Positions 7,359 to 16,137 of a DNA stretch of 43,148 nucleotides are shown here, in pieces. The stretch spans positions 1 through 43,148 of the forward strand of contig DXLU01000013.1 of NCBI GenBank assembly GCA_019414565.1, in the 5' to 3' direction. The notes beneath the pieces are model-generated. The model saw only the letters and a list, made by a program, of their open reading frames with translations, had not been told where the DNA came from and did not search any database. The stretch's first letter is position 1. Each line of letters starts with the position of its first letter. Made by a program: the position numbers and the translations under genes. Origin of the DNA: Collinsella sp. (GTDB lineage: Bacteria; Actinomycetota; Coriobacteriia; Coriobacteriales; Coriobacteriaceae).

Positions 7359-8078
7359 CTAGGCTTCCTTGCTCGGGAGCACCAGGAGGCGGTGGCAGTA
7401 CGGACAGTGCGTAATCTCGCTACCGTCGTGGTTGAGGTCGCTCATGGATGACGCCTGCAGCGCGGTGTGGCAGACCGTGGGGATGTTGCCCTTGATGGTC
7501 TCGACGGCCAGGCCGCGGAACTGCTTGAGCAGACGCTCGTAATCGGTGAGCACGTCGGCCGGCAGCGTGGCGGCAAGAGCGGTGCGCTCCTTAGCGGCGG
7601 CTTCGATCTGAGCCTGCAAGTCGGCAGCCTTGGCGCGGGCGGCCATGGTATCGGCCTTCACGCCCTCTTCGAACTTGGCGATGATTGCCTGCGCGCGGGT
7701 CTCGCGGTCGAGCGCCTCTTTGTGGGCGACAACGACATCCTTGCGGGTGTGCTCAATCTTGTCCAGACGCTTGGCCAGGGTGGCGAGCTCGTTCTCCAGG
7801 TCCTGAACCTCGCGATAGTCAGAGCCGTCGACGTGGCGCTTCTTGGCGGCCTCGATGGCGTTGTTGGTCTGAATCTCGGTGGTGTTGAGATCGTCGAGCT
7901 CAATGTCCAGGTCCTTGCGTTGGGCGTAGAGCTTGGTCATCTCGGACTTGAGCTTTACATAAGTCTTACGCTTGGAAGCGAGCTCCTTGAGCTCCGGCAT
8001 ATTGGCAAGTTCGCTCTTGTTGCGGGCGAGCTCCAAATCGATCTGTTGCAGCTTGAGTAGCGTAGCGCCGGCGCTCAT
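7359..8078 (-). CDS. Coiled-coil protein with C-terminal zinc-ribbon (C4-type family)
   Basis: A 239-aa product: an N-terminal long helical hairpin (residues about 5-180, heptad-rich, many Lys/Glu) and a C-terminal zinc-ribbon-like end with VCHTALQ and HCPYCHRLL. This is the layout of the actinobacterial CT398/zf-RING_7 family of unknown precise role. I chose ATG 8078 because AGGAG lies seven bases upstream and the ATG overlaps the Nif3-like stop (ATGA). Oddity: members normally have two CxxC pairs, but here the first knuckle has only one Cys (TVCHTA), so zinc binding may be altered. Confidence 0.85.
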   Translation of the reverse strand: MSAGATLLKLQQIDLELARNKSELANMPELKELASKRKTYVKLKSEMTKLYAQRKDLDIELDDLNTTEIQTNNAIEAAKKRHVDGSDYREVQDLENELATLAKRLDKIEHTRKDVVVAHKEALDRETRAQAIIAKFEEGVKADTMAARAKAADLQAQIEAAAKERTALAATLPADVLTDYERLLKQFRGLAVETIKGNIPTVCHTALQASSMSDLNHDGSEITHCPYCHRLLVLPSKEA

Positions 8079-8884
8079 AAGTTCTCTCCTTTTGTCACAG
8101 TCCACCATTGGCAAGGGTTCAGTATTTTAATCGCATGACGGGGGTCGACCCCGGCGTCAACTGCAGAGTTCATCAATATATCAACGAACGGCTCCTCGGA
8201 GCGGTCGTGGCCGAGCAAGATCACCGGCAGCCCGCGCAAGGCAAGGTCCTGTGCCACGTGGTAGCCTGCCTCGCCCGTCACGATAACATCTGCGCCCGCG
8301 GCGATGGCGAGCTCTCCAAAGTCGCCTAAGGAGCCGCCCAAAATGGCGATGGTGCGGCACGGGTGATCTGCCTCGCCCCACACGCGCGGGTCGCTGCCAA
8401 ACGCCGCTGCGGCGCGTGCGGCAAGGTTGCGCAGGCTGCAGGGGTCGTGGAGGGTCGCGAGTAAGCCCAGTCCGCAGGCCTCGGGGTCGTCCACGTGCTC
8501 CAACGAGCTTGCGGGCGCGGCGTCCAAAAGCCTACTTAGGCAGATACGTGCCTCGTGCGAGCGGTCCAGGTTGGTGTGGAGCGAGATAATGCTCACCCCG
8601 CAGCGGGCAGCCTCGTAGAGGGCCGCACTGCACTGGGGACGCGTCGCGCTGGGCGGACAAAATGCCTCGGGTGCCTTGATGTAGACGGGATGATGCGTGA
8701 GCATCACATTGGCTCCGGCTTCCAAGGTGCGCTGCACGTTGTCCCTGGTGGCATCGAGCGCGCAGGCTACGCCACGGATCTCGTCGTCGGGGTCGCCTAC
8801 GGATAAGCCTACGTGGTCCCATGGTTCGGCGTCCGTCTTAGGATAGCGTGCCAGCAGTGCACGCTCGAGTTCCGCGATGATCAT
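8075..8884 (-). CDS. Nif3-like dinuclear metal centre protein
   Basis: A 269-aa member of the Nif3/YbgI (DUF34) family, which forms hexameric rings with a two-metal site; its reaction is not established. Visible signatures are the N-terminal PWDHVGLSVG, the paired histidines in MLTHHPVYIK, and the C-terminal VTGEAGYHVAQDL and ILLGHDRSEEP segments that supply further metal ligands. It overlaps the cysteine desulfurase upstream and the zinc-ribbon gene downstream by four bases each (ATGA), so the three are translationally coupled. The Nif3/zinc-ribbon pairing is frequent in actinobacteria. Confidence 0.92.
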   Translation of the reverse strand: MIIAELERALLARYPKTDAEPWDHVGLSVGDPDDEIRGVACALDATRDNVQRTLEAGANVMLTHHPVYIKAPEAFCPPSATRPQCSAALYEAARCGVSIISLHTNLDRSHEARICLSRLLDAAPASSLEHVDDPEACGLGLLATLHDPCSLRNLAARAAAAFGSDPRVWGEADHPCRTIAILGGSLGDFGELAIAAGADVIVTGEAGYHVAQDLALRGLPVILLGHDRSEEPFVDILMNSAVDAGVDPRHAIKILNPCQWWTVTKGENL

Positions 8885-10059
8885 ACGGCGCCTACGATCG
8901 AGAGCAGCGTCTGGGCAAACTCGTCCAGATCGCCTGGATTCACGCGATCATCGAAGGAGATGCGCAAGGCACCCAGCGCCTGTTCGCGACCGATGCCCAT
9001 GGCGCTGAGCACGTGGCTGGGGTCCATGCTGCCGCTCGAGCACGCCGAGCCGGCCGAAACCTCAAAGCCGGCGGCGTCGAGCTTGACGATGAGCTCCTCA
9101 GAGTCCATGCCGTCAACGTAGATCGACACCATGCCCGGCAGGCGATCGGCCTGTGCGTAGTCGCCCATGGTGGCATGAATACGCGGATGAGCCGTAAGCG
9201 TGGCGTAGAGCTTGTCGGATAAGGACTGCAGCGTTGCGCGCTCCTGAGCCACATGGGGCATCAGCGCGCTGGCGGCAGCGGCAAAAGCCAGCTGCGTGCG
9301 CAGGTCCTGCGTGCCAGCACGGCGTCCGGCTTCCTGTCCGCCGCCAAAGATGCGGGGTCGCAGCGGCGTGCGGGTCTTAACGTAGAGTGCGCCAGATGCT
9401 ACGGGACCGCCAATTTTGTGGGCGGCGACGGACATGGCGTCGACGCCCAGCTCGACGGCATCGAGCGGAATATGCAGATAGCCCTGGATGGCATCGGTAT
9501 GGAACAGTGCGCCCACGGTATGCGCGGCAGCGGCAAGCTCGCGGATGGGCTGCACCACACCGGTCTCGTTGTTGGCGACCATAATGCTCACGAGCGCCAC
9601 GTCGTCTGCGAGCAGATCGGTGAGCGCGCCGGGCTCAATGTAGCCCGCGCGACAGGGCTGCACCAGGTCGACAGTAAAGTCCACGGCGCGCAACAGCGGC
9701 AGGTTGTCCAGGATCGAATCGTGCTCGATGGCAGATACGATCACGCGGTTGCGCTTTCGGTCGCGCTGACGAGCGCCCTCGGCAAGGCCAAGGAGCGCCA
9801 GCTGGTTGGCCTCGGTGCCGCCGTTGGTCAGGATGATCTCGGACGGGCGGACGCGCGCGCCAAAGCTGTGGGCGATCTCGCGGCGTGCGACCTCCAGGCG
9901 CGCGGCGGCCTTGCGGCCGAGCGAGTGCAGGGAGTTGGGGTTGACGCCCGCAAGTTCACTCTCGTCGTACTCACGCTGCGCAATAAGCGCCTCGGCGCGC
10001 ATGGGCGTCGAGGCGGCATAGTCAAGATTCACGGGTATGCGGTTTTGACCTGCGGTCAT
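8881..10059 (-). CDS. Cysteine desulfurase (NifS/IscS class)
   Basis: A 392-aa PLP enzyme that takes sulfur from L-cysteine for Fe-S clusters and thio-modified tRNA. The start VNLDYAASTPM, the PLP lysine in SVAAHKIGGPVASGALYV, and the catalytic-Cys loop SAGSACSSGSMDPSHVL are all present, and length is typical. I cannot decide between iscS, nifS and a tRNA-specific form from this window; no iscU or mnmA is adjacent. It lies 6 bp after rpe and overlaps the Nif3-like gene. Confidence 0.93.
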   Translation of the reverse strand: MTAGQNRIPVNLDYAASTPMRAEALIAQREYDESELAGVNPNSLHSLGRKAAARLEVARREIAHSFGARVRPSEIILTNGGTEANQLALLGLAEGARQRDRKRNRVIVSAIEHDSILDNLPLLRAVDFTVDLVQPCRAGYIEPGALTDLLADDVALVSIMVANNETGVVQPIRELAAAAHTVGALFHTDAIQGYLHIPLDAVELGVDAMSVAAHKIGGPVASGALYVKTRTPLRPRIFGGGQEAGRRAGTQDLRTQLAFAAAASALMPHVAQERATLQSLSDKLYATLTAHPRIHATMGDYAQADRLPGMVSIYVDGMDSEELIVKLDAAGFEVSAGSACSSGSMDPSHVLSAMGIGREQALGALRISFDDRVNPGDLDEFAQTLLSIVGAV

Positions 10060-10065
10060 AAGGGT

Positions 10066-10737
10066 TTATGCCTCCTGTGCGGCCTCGTTGCCCAGCTTCT
10101 GCAGCAGCGCAACCTCGGCGGCGGGATCTTCGGACTTAAATACGGCGGAGCCTGCCACTAAGACATCGGCGCCGGCCTTGACGACCTCGGCGATATTCTT
10201 AGAAGAGATGCCGCCGTCGACCTCGATCATGGGCGACACGCCGTGGCGCTCGCACATGGCCTTGAGCTCGTGCAGTTTGGCGATGGTGCCCGGGATAAAG
10301 CTCTGGCCGCCAAAACCGGGGTTCACGCTCATCAGCAGCACGATATCGACGACCTCGATGATGCTCTCGAGCACGCAAACGGGCGTTGCGGGGTTGAGCA
10401 CCACGCCGGCCTTGACGCCGCGCTGCTGCAGGTGCGTGAGCGTGCGGTGCAGGTGCGTAGAGGCCTCGTAGTGCACGGTAATCATATCGGCGCCGGCATC
10501 GGCATACCAATCGACGGTCTCGTCGGGGTTCGAAACCATGAGGTGTGCGTCGACTGGCACGTCGGTGGAGCGCTTGACGGCCTTGAGGATGTCGACGCCA
10601 AAGGTGAGATTGCCGGTAAAGTGGCCGTCCATTACGTCGAAGTGCACGTAGTCGGCACCGGCGATCTTGTCGAGTTCGCCCTTGAGGTTGGCCATGTCGG
10701 CCGAAAGGACGGACGGAGCGATTTTAATGGTACCCAT
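10066..10737 (-). CDS. rpe: Ribulose-phosphate 3-epimerase
   Basis: A 223-aa TIM-barrel enzyme interconverting ribulose-5-phosphate and xylulose-5-phosphate in the pentose phosphate pathway. Family motifs are intact: APSVLSAD at the start, YVHFDVMDGHF and VDAHLMV with the metal-binding His and Asp residues, MSVNPGFGGQ for phosphate, and MIEVDGGIS. Length matches the family. GAAAGG precedes the ATG. It lies 18 bp after gpsA in the same operon. Confidence 0.97.
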   Translation of the reverse strand: MGTIKIAPSVLSADMANLKGELDKIAGADYVHFDVMDGHFTGNLTFGVDILKAVKRSTDVPVDAHLMVSNPDETVDWYADAGADMITVHYEASTHLHRTLTHLQQRGVKAGVVLNPATPVCVLESIIEVVDIVLLMSVNPGFGGQSFIPGTIAKLHELKAMCERHGVSPMIEVDGGISSKNIAEVVKAGADVLVAGSAVFKSEDPAAEVALLQKLGNEAAQEA

Positions 10738-10755
10738 GGTAGTAGCCTTTCTGCG

Positions 10756-11763
10756 CTAGTCGTTGAGCCCGTAGAACTCCTGCGATGGGACGCGGTCGGT
10801 GAGAATTTCGAGCGCCCTATCCAAAGTAACACCGTTGTAGAGCGTTTGCTCCACGGCAAAGGTGAGCGGAATATCTACGCCCAGTGAACGGGCGAGCTCG
10901 CTGACGCTGCGGGCCGCGACGGCGCCCTCAACCACCATATGCGTGCGCGCCTGGTACTCGTCGAGCGACACGCCGTGGGCAAACTCGTAGCCAAAGGTGC
11001 GGTTGCGCGAATGCTCCGAGGTGCAGGTGGCGATGAGGTCACCCATGCCGGCAAGCCCCATGCAGGTCATGGCCTGACCGCCGCGGGCGTGCACCAGGCG
11101 GCTGATCTCGGCCAAGCCGCGCGTCATGATAAGGGCGAGCGTGTTGTCGCCCGCGCCGGTACCGGCGGAAATGCCGCACACGATGGCGATGACATTTTTC
11201 ATGGCGCCGCAAACCTCGACGCCGGTCATGTCCTGCGACAGGTAGATGCGGAAGGCCGTGGATAGAAGCAGGTCCTTAAAGGTCTCCCCTATCTGCGGGT
11301 CTTCGCTGGCGATGACAGCGGCCGAAAGCCCGCCGCGGCAGATCTCCTCGGCATGATTGGGGCCCGAGAGCGCCGCCACGCGCGCCTCGTTGCCGATCTC
11401 GCTGGCAATGACCTCGCTCATGAGCAGGCCGGACTCGGGCTCAATGCCCTTGGTAAGGCAGAGCACCGGGGTGTCGGCGGCGATGAAGGGCGCTGTCTGA
11501 TGACATACGCTTCGCAGGTGCGTGGAGGGCACGGCGAAGATGATGGCCTCGACACCGTCGAGCGCCCGCGCCAGCTCCGTCGTGGCGACAACGTTGTCGG
11601 GCAGCTCGTAGCCCACCAGATACCGGGGGTTGCGGTGCTCGCCGTTAATGCCGGCAGCCGTCTGCTCGCTATGGGCCCACATGGTCACGCGCTCGGCTCG
11701 CGCGGCGGCAAGGCCGGCGACGGCGGTTCCCCAGGAGCCAGAGCCAATCAGCGCAACATTCAT
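10756..11763 (-). CDS. gpsA: Glycerol-3-phosphate dehydrogenase [NAD(P)+]
   Basis: A 335-aa enzyme reducing dihydroxyacetone phosphate to sn-glycerol-3-phosphate, the backbone for phospholipids. The Rossmann motif IGSGSWGTAVA is at the very N-terminus, and the catalytic-Lys segment is in GAMKNVIAIVCGISAGTGAGDN. The downstream GLAGMGDLIATCTSEHSRNR is typical of GpsA. GGAGAG lies upstream of the ATG. It sits next to plsY, whose product uses its glycerol-3-phosphate, so the two consecutive steps are encoded together. Confidence 0.97.
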   Translation of the reverse strand: MNVALIGSGSWGTAVAGLAAARAERVTMWAHSEQTAAGINGEHRNPRYLVGYELPDNVVATTELARALDGVEAIIFAVPSTHLRSVCHQTAPFIAADTPVLCLTKGIEPESGLLMSEVIASEIGNEARVAALSGPNHAEEICRGGLSAAVIASEDPQIGETFKDLLLSTAFRIYLSQDMTGVEVCGAMKNVIAIVCGISAGTGAGDNTLALIMTRGLAEISRLVHARGGQAMTCMGLAGMGDLIATCTSEHSRNRTFGYEFAHGVSLDEYQARTHMVVEGAVAARSVSELARSLGVDIPLTFAVEQTLYNGVTLDRALEILTDRVPSQEFYGLND

Positions 11764-11772
11764 GACTCTCTC

Positions 11773-12456
11773 CTATTTATCGTCGGGCTCGGTGACGCGC
11801 TTGGTAAACGAGAGCTTGGACTCCTTACCGGCCATGAGCTTTTGGATATTCGAGCGATGGGCCCACACTACGGTGATGCCGATCATCGCCATGCAAAACT
11901 TGAGGCCCAGGCTGCTGTACGGAAAGACCGCGCAAGCGGCGATGGGAAGACCGATGGCAGCGGCGAGTGAGCCCACCGACACATACTTGGTGATGGCGAC
12001 GGCCACGATAAACATGCCCAGTAGCGACAGGCCAATGGGCCAGTACCAGGCAAGGATCACGCCCAGACCAACGGCGATACCCTTGCCGCCATGGAAGTTG
12101 AGGTAGGGCGAGAAGATATGGCCCCATACAGCTGCCAGGCAAATGACGCCGAGCATCCAGTCGCCGGGGGCTCCAGGCGCCATGATGTTCTGCGGAAAAC
12201 CATAGCCCATGTCGGCGATAAGCGGACGAGCGATAATGACACAGATGGCGCCCTTAAGGCAGTCGAGCAGTAGCGTGAGCGCGGCCACCTTGGGGCCGGC
12301 CACGCGCAGCGCGTTGGTGGTGCCGATGTTGCCGGAGCCCGCCTTGCGAATGTCCGTGTGGTTGAACACGCGGCCCAGGATCAGGCCAAACGGAATCGCT
12401 CCGATAAAGAACGAGGCCACGGCGCAAATGGCGGTCAGCAGAATCGGATTATGCAT
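11773..12456 (-). CDS. plsY: Glycerol-3-phosphate acyltransferase (acyl-phosphate dependent)
   Basis: A 227-aa integral membrane enzyme that acylates glycerol-3-phosphate using acyl-phosphate. Signatures are GSGNIGTTNALR, LDCLKG and NFHGGKGIAVGLGV on cytoplasmic loops between about five to seven hydrophobic segments. I chose ATG 12456 because it gives the normal N-terminus (ICAVASFFIGAIPFG) and has AAGGAG upstream; a longer frame adds a Ser/Arg-rich non-coding stretch. It overlaps the end of der by eight bases. Confidence 0.95.
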   Translation of the reverse strand: MHNPILLTAICAVASFFIGAIPFGLILGRVFNHTDIRKAGSGNIGTTNALRVAGPKVAALTLLLDCLKGAICVIIARPLIADMGYGFPQNIMAPGAPGDWMLGVICLAAVWGHIFSPYLNFHGGKGIAVGLGVILAWYWPIGLSLLGMFIVAVAITKYVSVGSLAAAIGLPIAACAVFPYSSLGLKFCMAMIGITVVWAHRSNIQKLMAGKESKLSFTKRVTEPDDK

Positions 12457-13783
12457 CCTTTTGCTCCTTCTTCCTAAAGAAGAGTCGGATGGGCGTGCCG
12501 GCAAAGTCGAAGGTCGAGCGCATGCGGTTTTCGACATAGCGCTGGTAGGTGTCGTTGACCAGGTCGCTGTGGTTGACGAAGAACGTGAACGTGGGCGGGT
12601 TGATGCCCGTCTGGGTCACGTAGTGCATGCGCAGGCGGCGCTTGCCGTCCACCACGGTGTGGCCAAACTCGCGCAGGTCGGTGAGGAAGGTGTTGAGGCG
12701 CGAGGTGGTAATCTTTTGCGAGCGCGTCTTCTCGGCGGCGTCGACCATCGCCCAGATCTTCTCGACGCTGCGGCCGGTGAGGGCCGAGATGCGCAGGTAC
12801 TGGGCCCAGGGAGCCATGACACCCAGACGGCGGTCGACGGTTTCCATGCAGGCCTCGCGCTTGCGGTCGTCGTCGAGCAGATCCCACTTGTTGAGCAGCA
12901 CGACGATGGCGCAGCCGCGCTCAATGGCCAAGCCCATGACCTTCTGGTCCTGCTCGGTAACGCCCACGGAGGCGTCGACGACGAGCAGTGCCACGTCGGC
13001 GCGATCGATGGCGCGCAGGCCGCGGACCATGGAGTAGTACTCGATGTTCTCGTACACGGTGCTCTTCTTGCGAATGCCCGCGGTGTCGACCATGCGGTAG
13101 TGTTTGCCATCGCGCTCTACGACGGTGTCGATGGCGTCGCGCGTCGTGCCGGCAATGTTGGACACGATAGAGCGGTCGGCACCTAGGATGCGGTTGAACA
13201 GCGAAGACTTACCGGCATTGGGGCGGCCGATAATGGCGACGTTCAGGGCGTCGGGGAACTCGTCGGCGACCTCGTCCTCTTCCTCGGGGAGCAGGGCCAC
13301 GATGTCGTCGAGCAGGTCACCCGTGCCATGGCCGTGCAGGGCCGAGAGCGGCGTGGGCTCACCGATGCCGAGCGAATAGAACTCCCAGATGTTGTCGTTC
13401 TCGCGATCGGGGTTATCGAGCTTGTTCACCAGCAGAAAGACCGGCTTGTCCGAGCGCTTGAGCATGCGGGCGACCGACTCATCCTCCTCGGTGACACCGG
13501 TGCGGCCGTCGACCACAAACAGGATGACGGCGGCTTCCTCGGCGGCGGCGAGAGCCTGGTCGCGGATGGACGTGGCAAAGACGTCGTCGCTCTTGAGCGG
13601 CTCGATGCCGCCCGTGTCGACGATGGTGAACTCGCGGCCGTTCCAATCGGCCGTGTGATACGAGCGGTCGCGCGTGACGCCGCGGGACTCGTGGACGATG
13701 GCGTCCGAGGTCTGGGCCAGGCGGTTAACGAGCGTGGACTTGCCCACGTTGGGGCGACCGACGACGGCGACGATAGGTTTCAT
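12449..13783 (-). CDS. der: Ribosome-associated GTPase EngA/Der
   Basis: A 444-aa double GTPase needed for 50S subunit assembly. First G domain: GRPNVGKST, DTGG, NKLD; second: GRPNAGKSS, DTAG, NKWD; then a KH-like C-terminal domain ending in the usual basic tail (LFFRKKEQKDA). ATG 13783 is chosen because the protein begins MKPIVAVVGRPNVGKS as in the family and AAAGGAGAG precedes it; a longer frame upstream is not family-like. It starts 10 bp after the DUF512 radical-SAM gene, a neighbour seen with der in many Gram-positives. Confidence 0.97.
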   Translation of the reverse strand: MKPIVAVVGRPNVGKSTLVNRLAQTSDAIVHESRGVTRDRSYHTADWNGREFTIVDTGGIEPLKSDDVFATSIRDQALAAAEEAAVILFVVDGRTGVTEEDESVARMLKRSDKPVFLLVNKLDNPDRENDNIWEFYSLGIGEPTPLSALHGHGTGDLLDDIVALLPEEEDEVADEFPDALNVAIIGRPNAGKSSLFNRILGADRSIVSNIAGTTRDAIDTVVERDGKHYRMVDTAGIRKKSTVYENIEYYSMVRGLRAIDRADVALLVVDASVGVTEQDQKVMGLAIERGCAIVVLLNKWDLLDDDRKREACMETVDRRLGVMAPWAQYLRISALTGRSVEKIWAMVDAAEKTRSQKITTSRLNTFLTDLREFGHTVVDGKRRLRMHYVTQTGINPPTFTFFVNHSDLVNDTYQRYVENRMRSTFDFAGTPIRLFFRKKEQKDA

Positions 13784-13793
13784 CTGCTCTCCT

Positions 13794-15236
13794 TTAATGG
13801 GTAGGGTCAGCGGAATTAGTAGAGTCGGCAGGCACAATGCCAAGGATGTGCTCCAGGGTATCGAGCAGCTCATGCGGCATGGTCGACACCACATGAACCT
13901 CGGCACCGCGACTGGTAAGGCTTGCGAGTAAATCGTCACGATGATACTCGTCAAGCGTCATGCCGTCAGCGTTGAACATGAGCTTAGGCACAAAGAGCAT
14001 AACCCCCGACAGGTCTTGCGGCAGCTGCTCCAGGATGTCGCTCGCGACGATGAGGCCGGTCACGTCCACGTTGCCGCCAAAGTAGCGGTTTTTGATGGCC
14101 GTGACGGTGCCGGCAAGGCCGTGCGGCGATTCCACAAAGCGCGCGACCGTATCGCGCGCGCTGGCGCCCGAGAGGCACAGCAAGCGCTGACCACGGGCGG
14201 CGATTCCCTCGCGAACGCGGATCAGGCGCTCGGCATCGGCGGCGATCACATCGTCGGTCTCGTCCAGATAGGAGCGAATCATGCCGATGCCGTCATAGTA
14301 CTGCGGGTAGCCGTCGTAAAAGTCTGCCTCGGGCGGCTCGATGCCGGCGTCCAGATAGAACTCGTCGCTCATCTGGAAGGTGTGGCGGCCAAAGCGCTCG
14401 AAGGCACGGTCCTGAAAGGGTCGGATCATGGCAATGGTTTCGCGCGCGAGCTCGGGCTTATCGCTGTAGGACCAGCTAAAACGGTTTTGGTGCTTGGTAA
14501 AGCCGAGCGGCACGATGCCCAGGCTGGTGATCTGCTCATGTTCCTCGCAGTAGCGCAGGGTCTTTTCCAGCTCCTCGCCGTCGTTCATGCCGGGGCACAA
14601 CACGATCTGCGCGTGAATCTCGATGCCGGCTGCCATGATGGCCTCGAGCACGTCCATGCCGCGCTGGGCGTTGCGGCCCATCATGCGGCGGCGAATATCG
14701 GGGCTCACGGCATGGACCGACACGTTCATCGGACTCATGTTGCGGTCGATGACGTTTTGCACGTCCTCGTCGGAAAGGTTCGTGAGCGTGACAAAGTTGC
14801 CCTGCAAAAAGCTTAGGCGGTAGTCATCATCGCGAATGTAGAGCGTGGAGCGGCCACCCTTGGGCAGCATCGTCATAAAGCAGAACACGCAGGCGTTGAC
14901 GCAGGTACGCATGCCGTCAAAGATGGGTCCATCGAACTCAAGGCCCCAATCCTCGCCGGGAAAGCGATCGAGCTCCACGGGGGTGACGGTGCCGTCGCGC
15001 GGGTCGAAAACCTCCAACTCGACGGTGTCGTCGTCGGCTTCCCAGAGCCACACGATCATGTCGGTGAGCTGCTCACCGTTGACCTTGAGCACGCGCATGC
15101 CCGGCTCGATACCCACATCCCATGCGGGCGATTCGGGACGCACGTTCTTAACGAGCGCGCCCTTACCCGGCTCGGGGTCGCGGCTGCGCCCGTAATCGGC
15201 CACCTCGGTGGCGTATGCGGGTACGGTCTGGTCCAT
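13794..15236 (-). CDS. DUF512 radical-SAM/PDZ protein
   Basis: A 480-aa protein with an N-terminal PDZ-like domain (about 10-80; ALVKNVRPESPAWDVGIEPG), a radical-SAM-type cluster motif CVNACVFCFMTMLPKGG, and the DUF512 C-terminal domain. The layout is that of the DUF512/YtfP-like iron-sulfur proteins that often sit beside der; the substrate is not established. ATG 15236 gives the family N-terminus (MDQTVPAYATEVADYG); it overlaps the stop region of ispH. Conserved FCF and LQGNFVTLTNL segments are intact. Confidence 0.9.
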   Translation of the reverse strand: MDQTVPAYATEVADYGRSRDPEPGKGALVKNVRPESPAWDVGIEPGMRVLKVNGEQLTDMIVWLWEADDDTVELEVFDPRDGTVTPVELDRFPGEDWGLEFDGPIFDGMRTCVNACVFCFMTMLPKGGRSTLYIRDDDYRLSFLQGNFVTLTNLSDEDVQNVIDRNMSPMNVSVHAVSPDIRRRMMGRNAQRGMDVLEAIMAAGIEIHAQIVLCPGMNDGEELEKTLRYCEEHEQITSLGIVPLGFTKHQNRFSWSYSDKPELARETIAMIRPFQDRAFERFGRHTFQMSDEFYLDAGIEPPEADFYDGYPQYYDGIGMIRSYLDETDDVIAADAERLIRVREGIAARGQRLLCLSGASARDTVARFVESPHGLAGTVTAIKNRYFGGNVDVTGLIVASDILEQLPQDLSGVMLFVPKLMFNADGMTLDEYHRDDLLASLTSRGAEVHVVSTMPHELLDTLEHILGIVPADSTNSADPTH

Positions 15237-15238
15237 GA

Positions 15239-16135
15239 TTAGCGGCAAAGCTCCTTGATGCGCGCAACGGCGCGTTCGATGTGTTCTTGCGGGGTAGAGG
15301 CTCCGGCAGTGATGCCGATGTGGCGCGCGTTGGCAAACCATGCGGCCTCAAGCTCGGAAGCTTCCTCGATGTGGTGCGTGTGCTCGCAGGCATCGGCACA
15401 AATCTGCGCCAGGCGGCGCGTGTTGCCCGAATTTTTGCCGCCTACGACGACCATGCAATCACAGCGGTTGGCGAGGGTTGCGGCTGCCTGCTGGCGCTCG
15501 CTCGTGGCTGCGCAAATGGTGTTGATCACGCGCAGTTCCTGCACGCGTGGGGTGATGGAGGCCACAACCTCGGCCAGGTTCTGCGCGGTCTGGGTGGTCT
15601 GCACAACCAGACCTACCTTGCCCTTGAGCGACAGCTCGTCGGCGTCGGCGGCACAGCTCACGACCTGTGCGTCATCACCAGCATGGCCAAGAATGCCCTC
15701 GACCTCGGGGTGACCCGGCTCTCCCACGACGATCACGCGGTAGCCCTCGCGCACCAGGCGCTCGGCCGCCACGTGGACCTTCTTCACGTAGGGGCAGGTG
15801 GCGTCGACCACGTCGAGGCCACACTCGCGTGCGGCATCGATCACCTGCGGCACCACACCGTGGGCGCGAATGATCACGGTGCCCGAAGCAGCGTCGTCCA
15901 AGGTGTCTGCCAGACCAACGCCCGCCTCGGCGAGCTCGCGCACCACGATGGGGTTATGGATGAGCGGGCCCAGGGTGTGGACCTGAGTGTTCTCCGCTGT
16001 CTGCGGCGCGGCGGCCAGCGCCATGTCGAGCGCGCGCTGCACGCCGTAGCAGGTGCCCGCGTGGGCAGCGATCTCGATGGTGGGGACGACCTCCTCAGCG
16101 ACGGCCGCAGCGGTATTCATGACATTCTCACCCAT
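15239..16135 (-). CDS. ispH: 4-hydroxy-3-methylbut-2-enyl diphosphate reductase
   Basis: About 298 aa. IspH makes IPP and DMAPP from HMBPP in the last step of the MEP isoprenoid pathway, using an Fe-S cluster. The three cluster cysteines are in AGTCYGVQRAL, VDATCPYVKKVH and INTICAATSERQ, and the substrate motifs RAHGVVPQV and GGKNSGNTRRL are present. Start is uncertain between ATG 16135 and ATG 16120; the second has GGTGAG at good spacing, while the first directly follows the PlsC-like stop. The choice does not affect the domain. Confidence 0.96.
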   Translation of the reverse strand: MGENVMNTAAAVAEEVVPTIEIAAHAGTCYGVQRALDMALAAAPQTAENTQVHTLGPLIHNPIVVRELAEAGVGLADTLDDAASGTVIIRAHGVVPQVIDAARECGLDVVDATCPYVKKVHVAAERLVREGYRVIVVGEPGHPEVEGILGHAGDDAQVVSCAADADELSLKGKVGLVVQTTQTAQNLAEVVASITPRVQELRVINTICAATSERQQAAATLANRCDCMVVVGGKNSGNTRRLAQICADACEHTHHIEEASELEAAWFANARHIGITAGASTPQEHIERAVARIKELCR

Positions 16136-16137
16136 GG

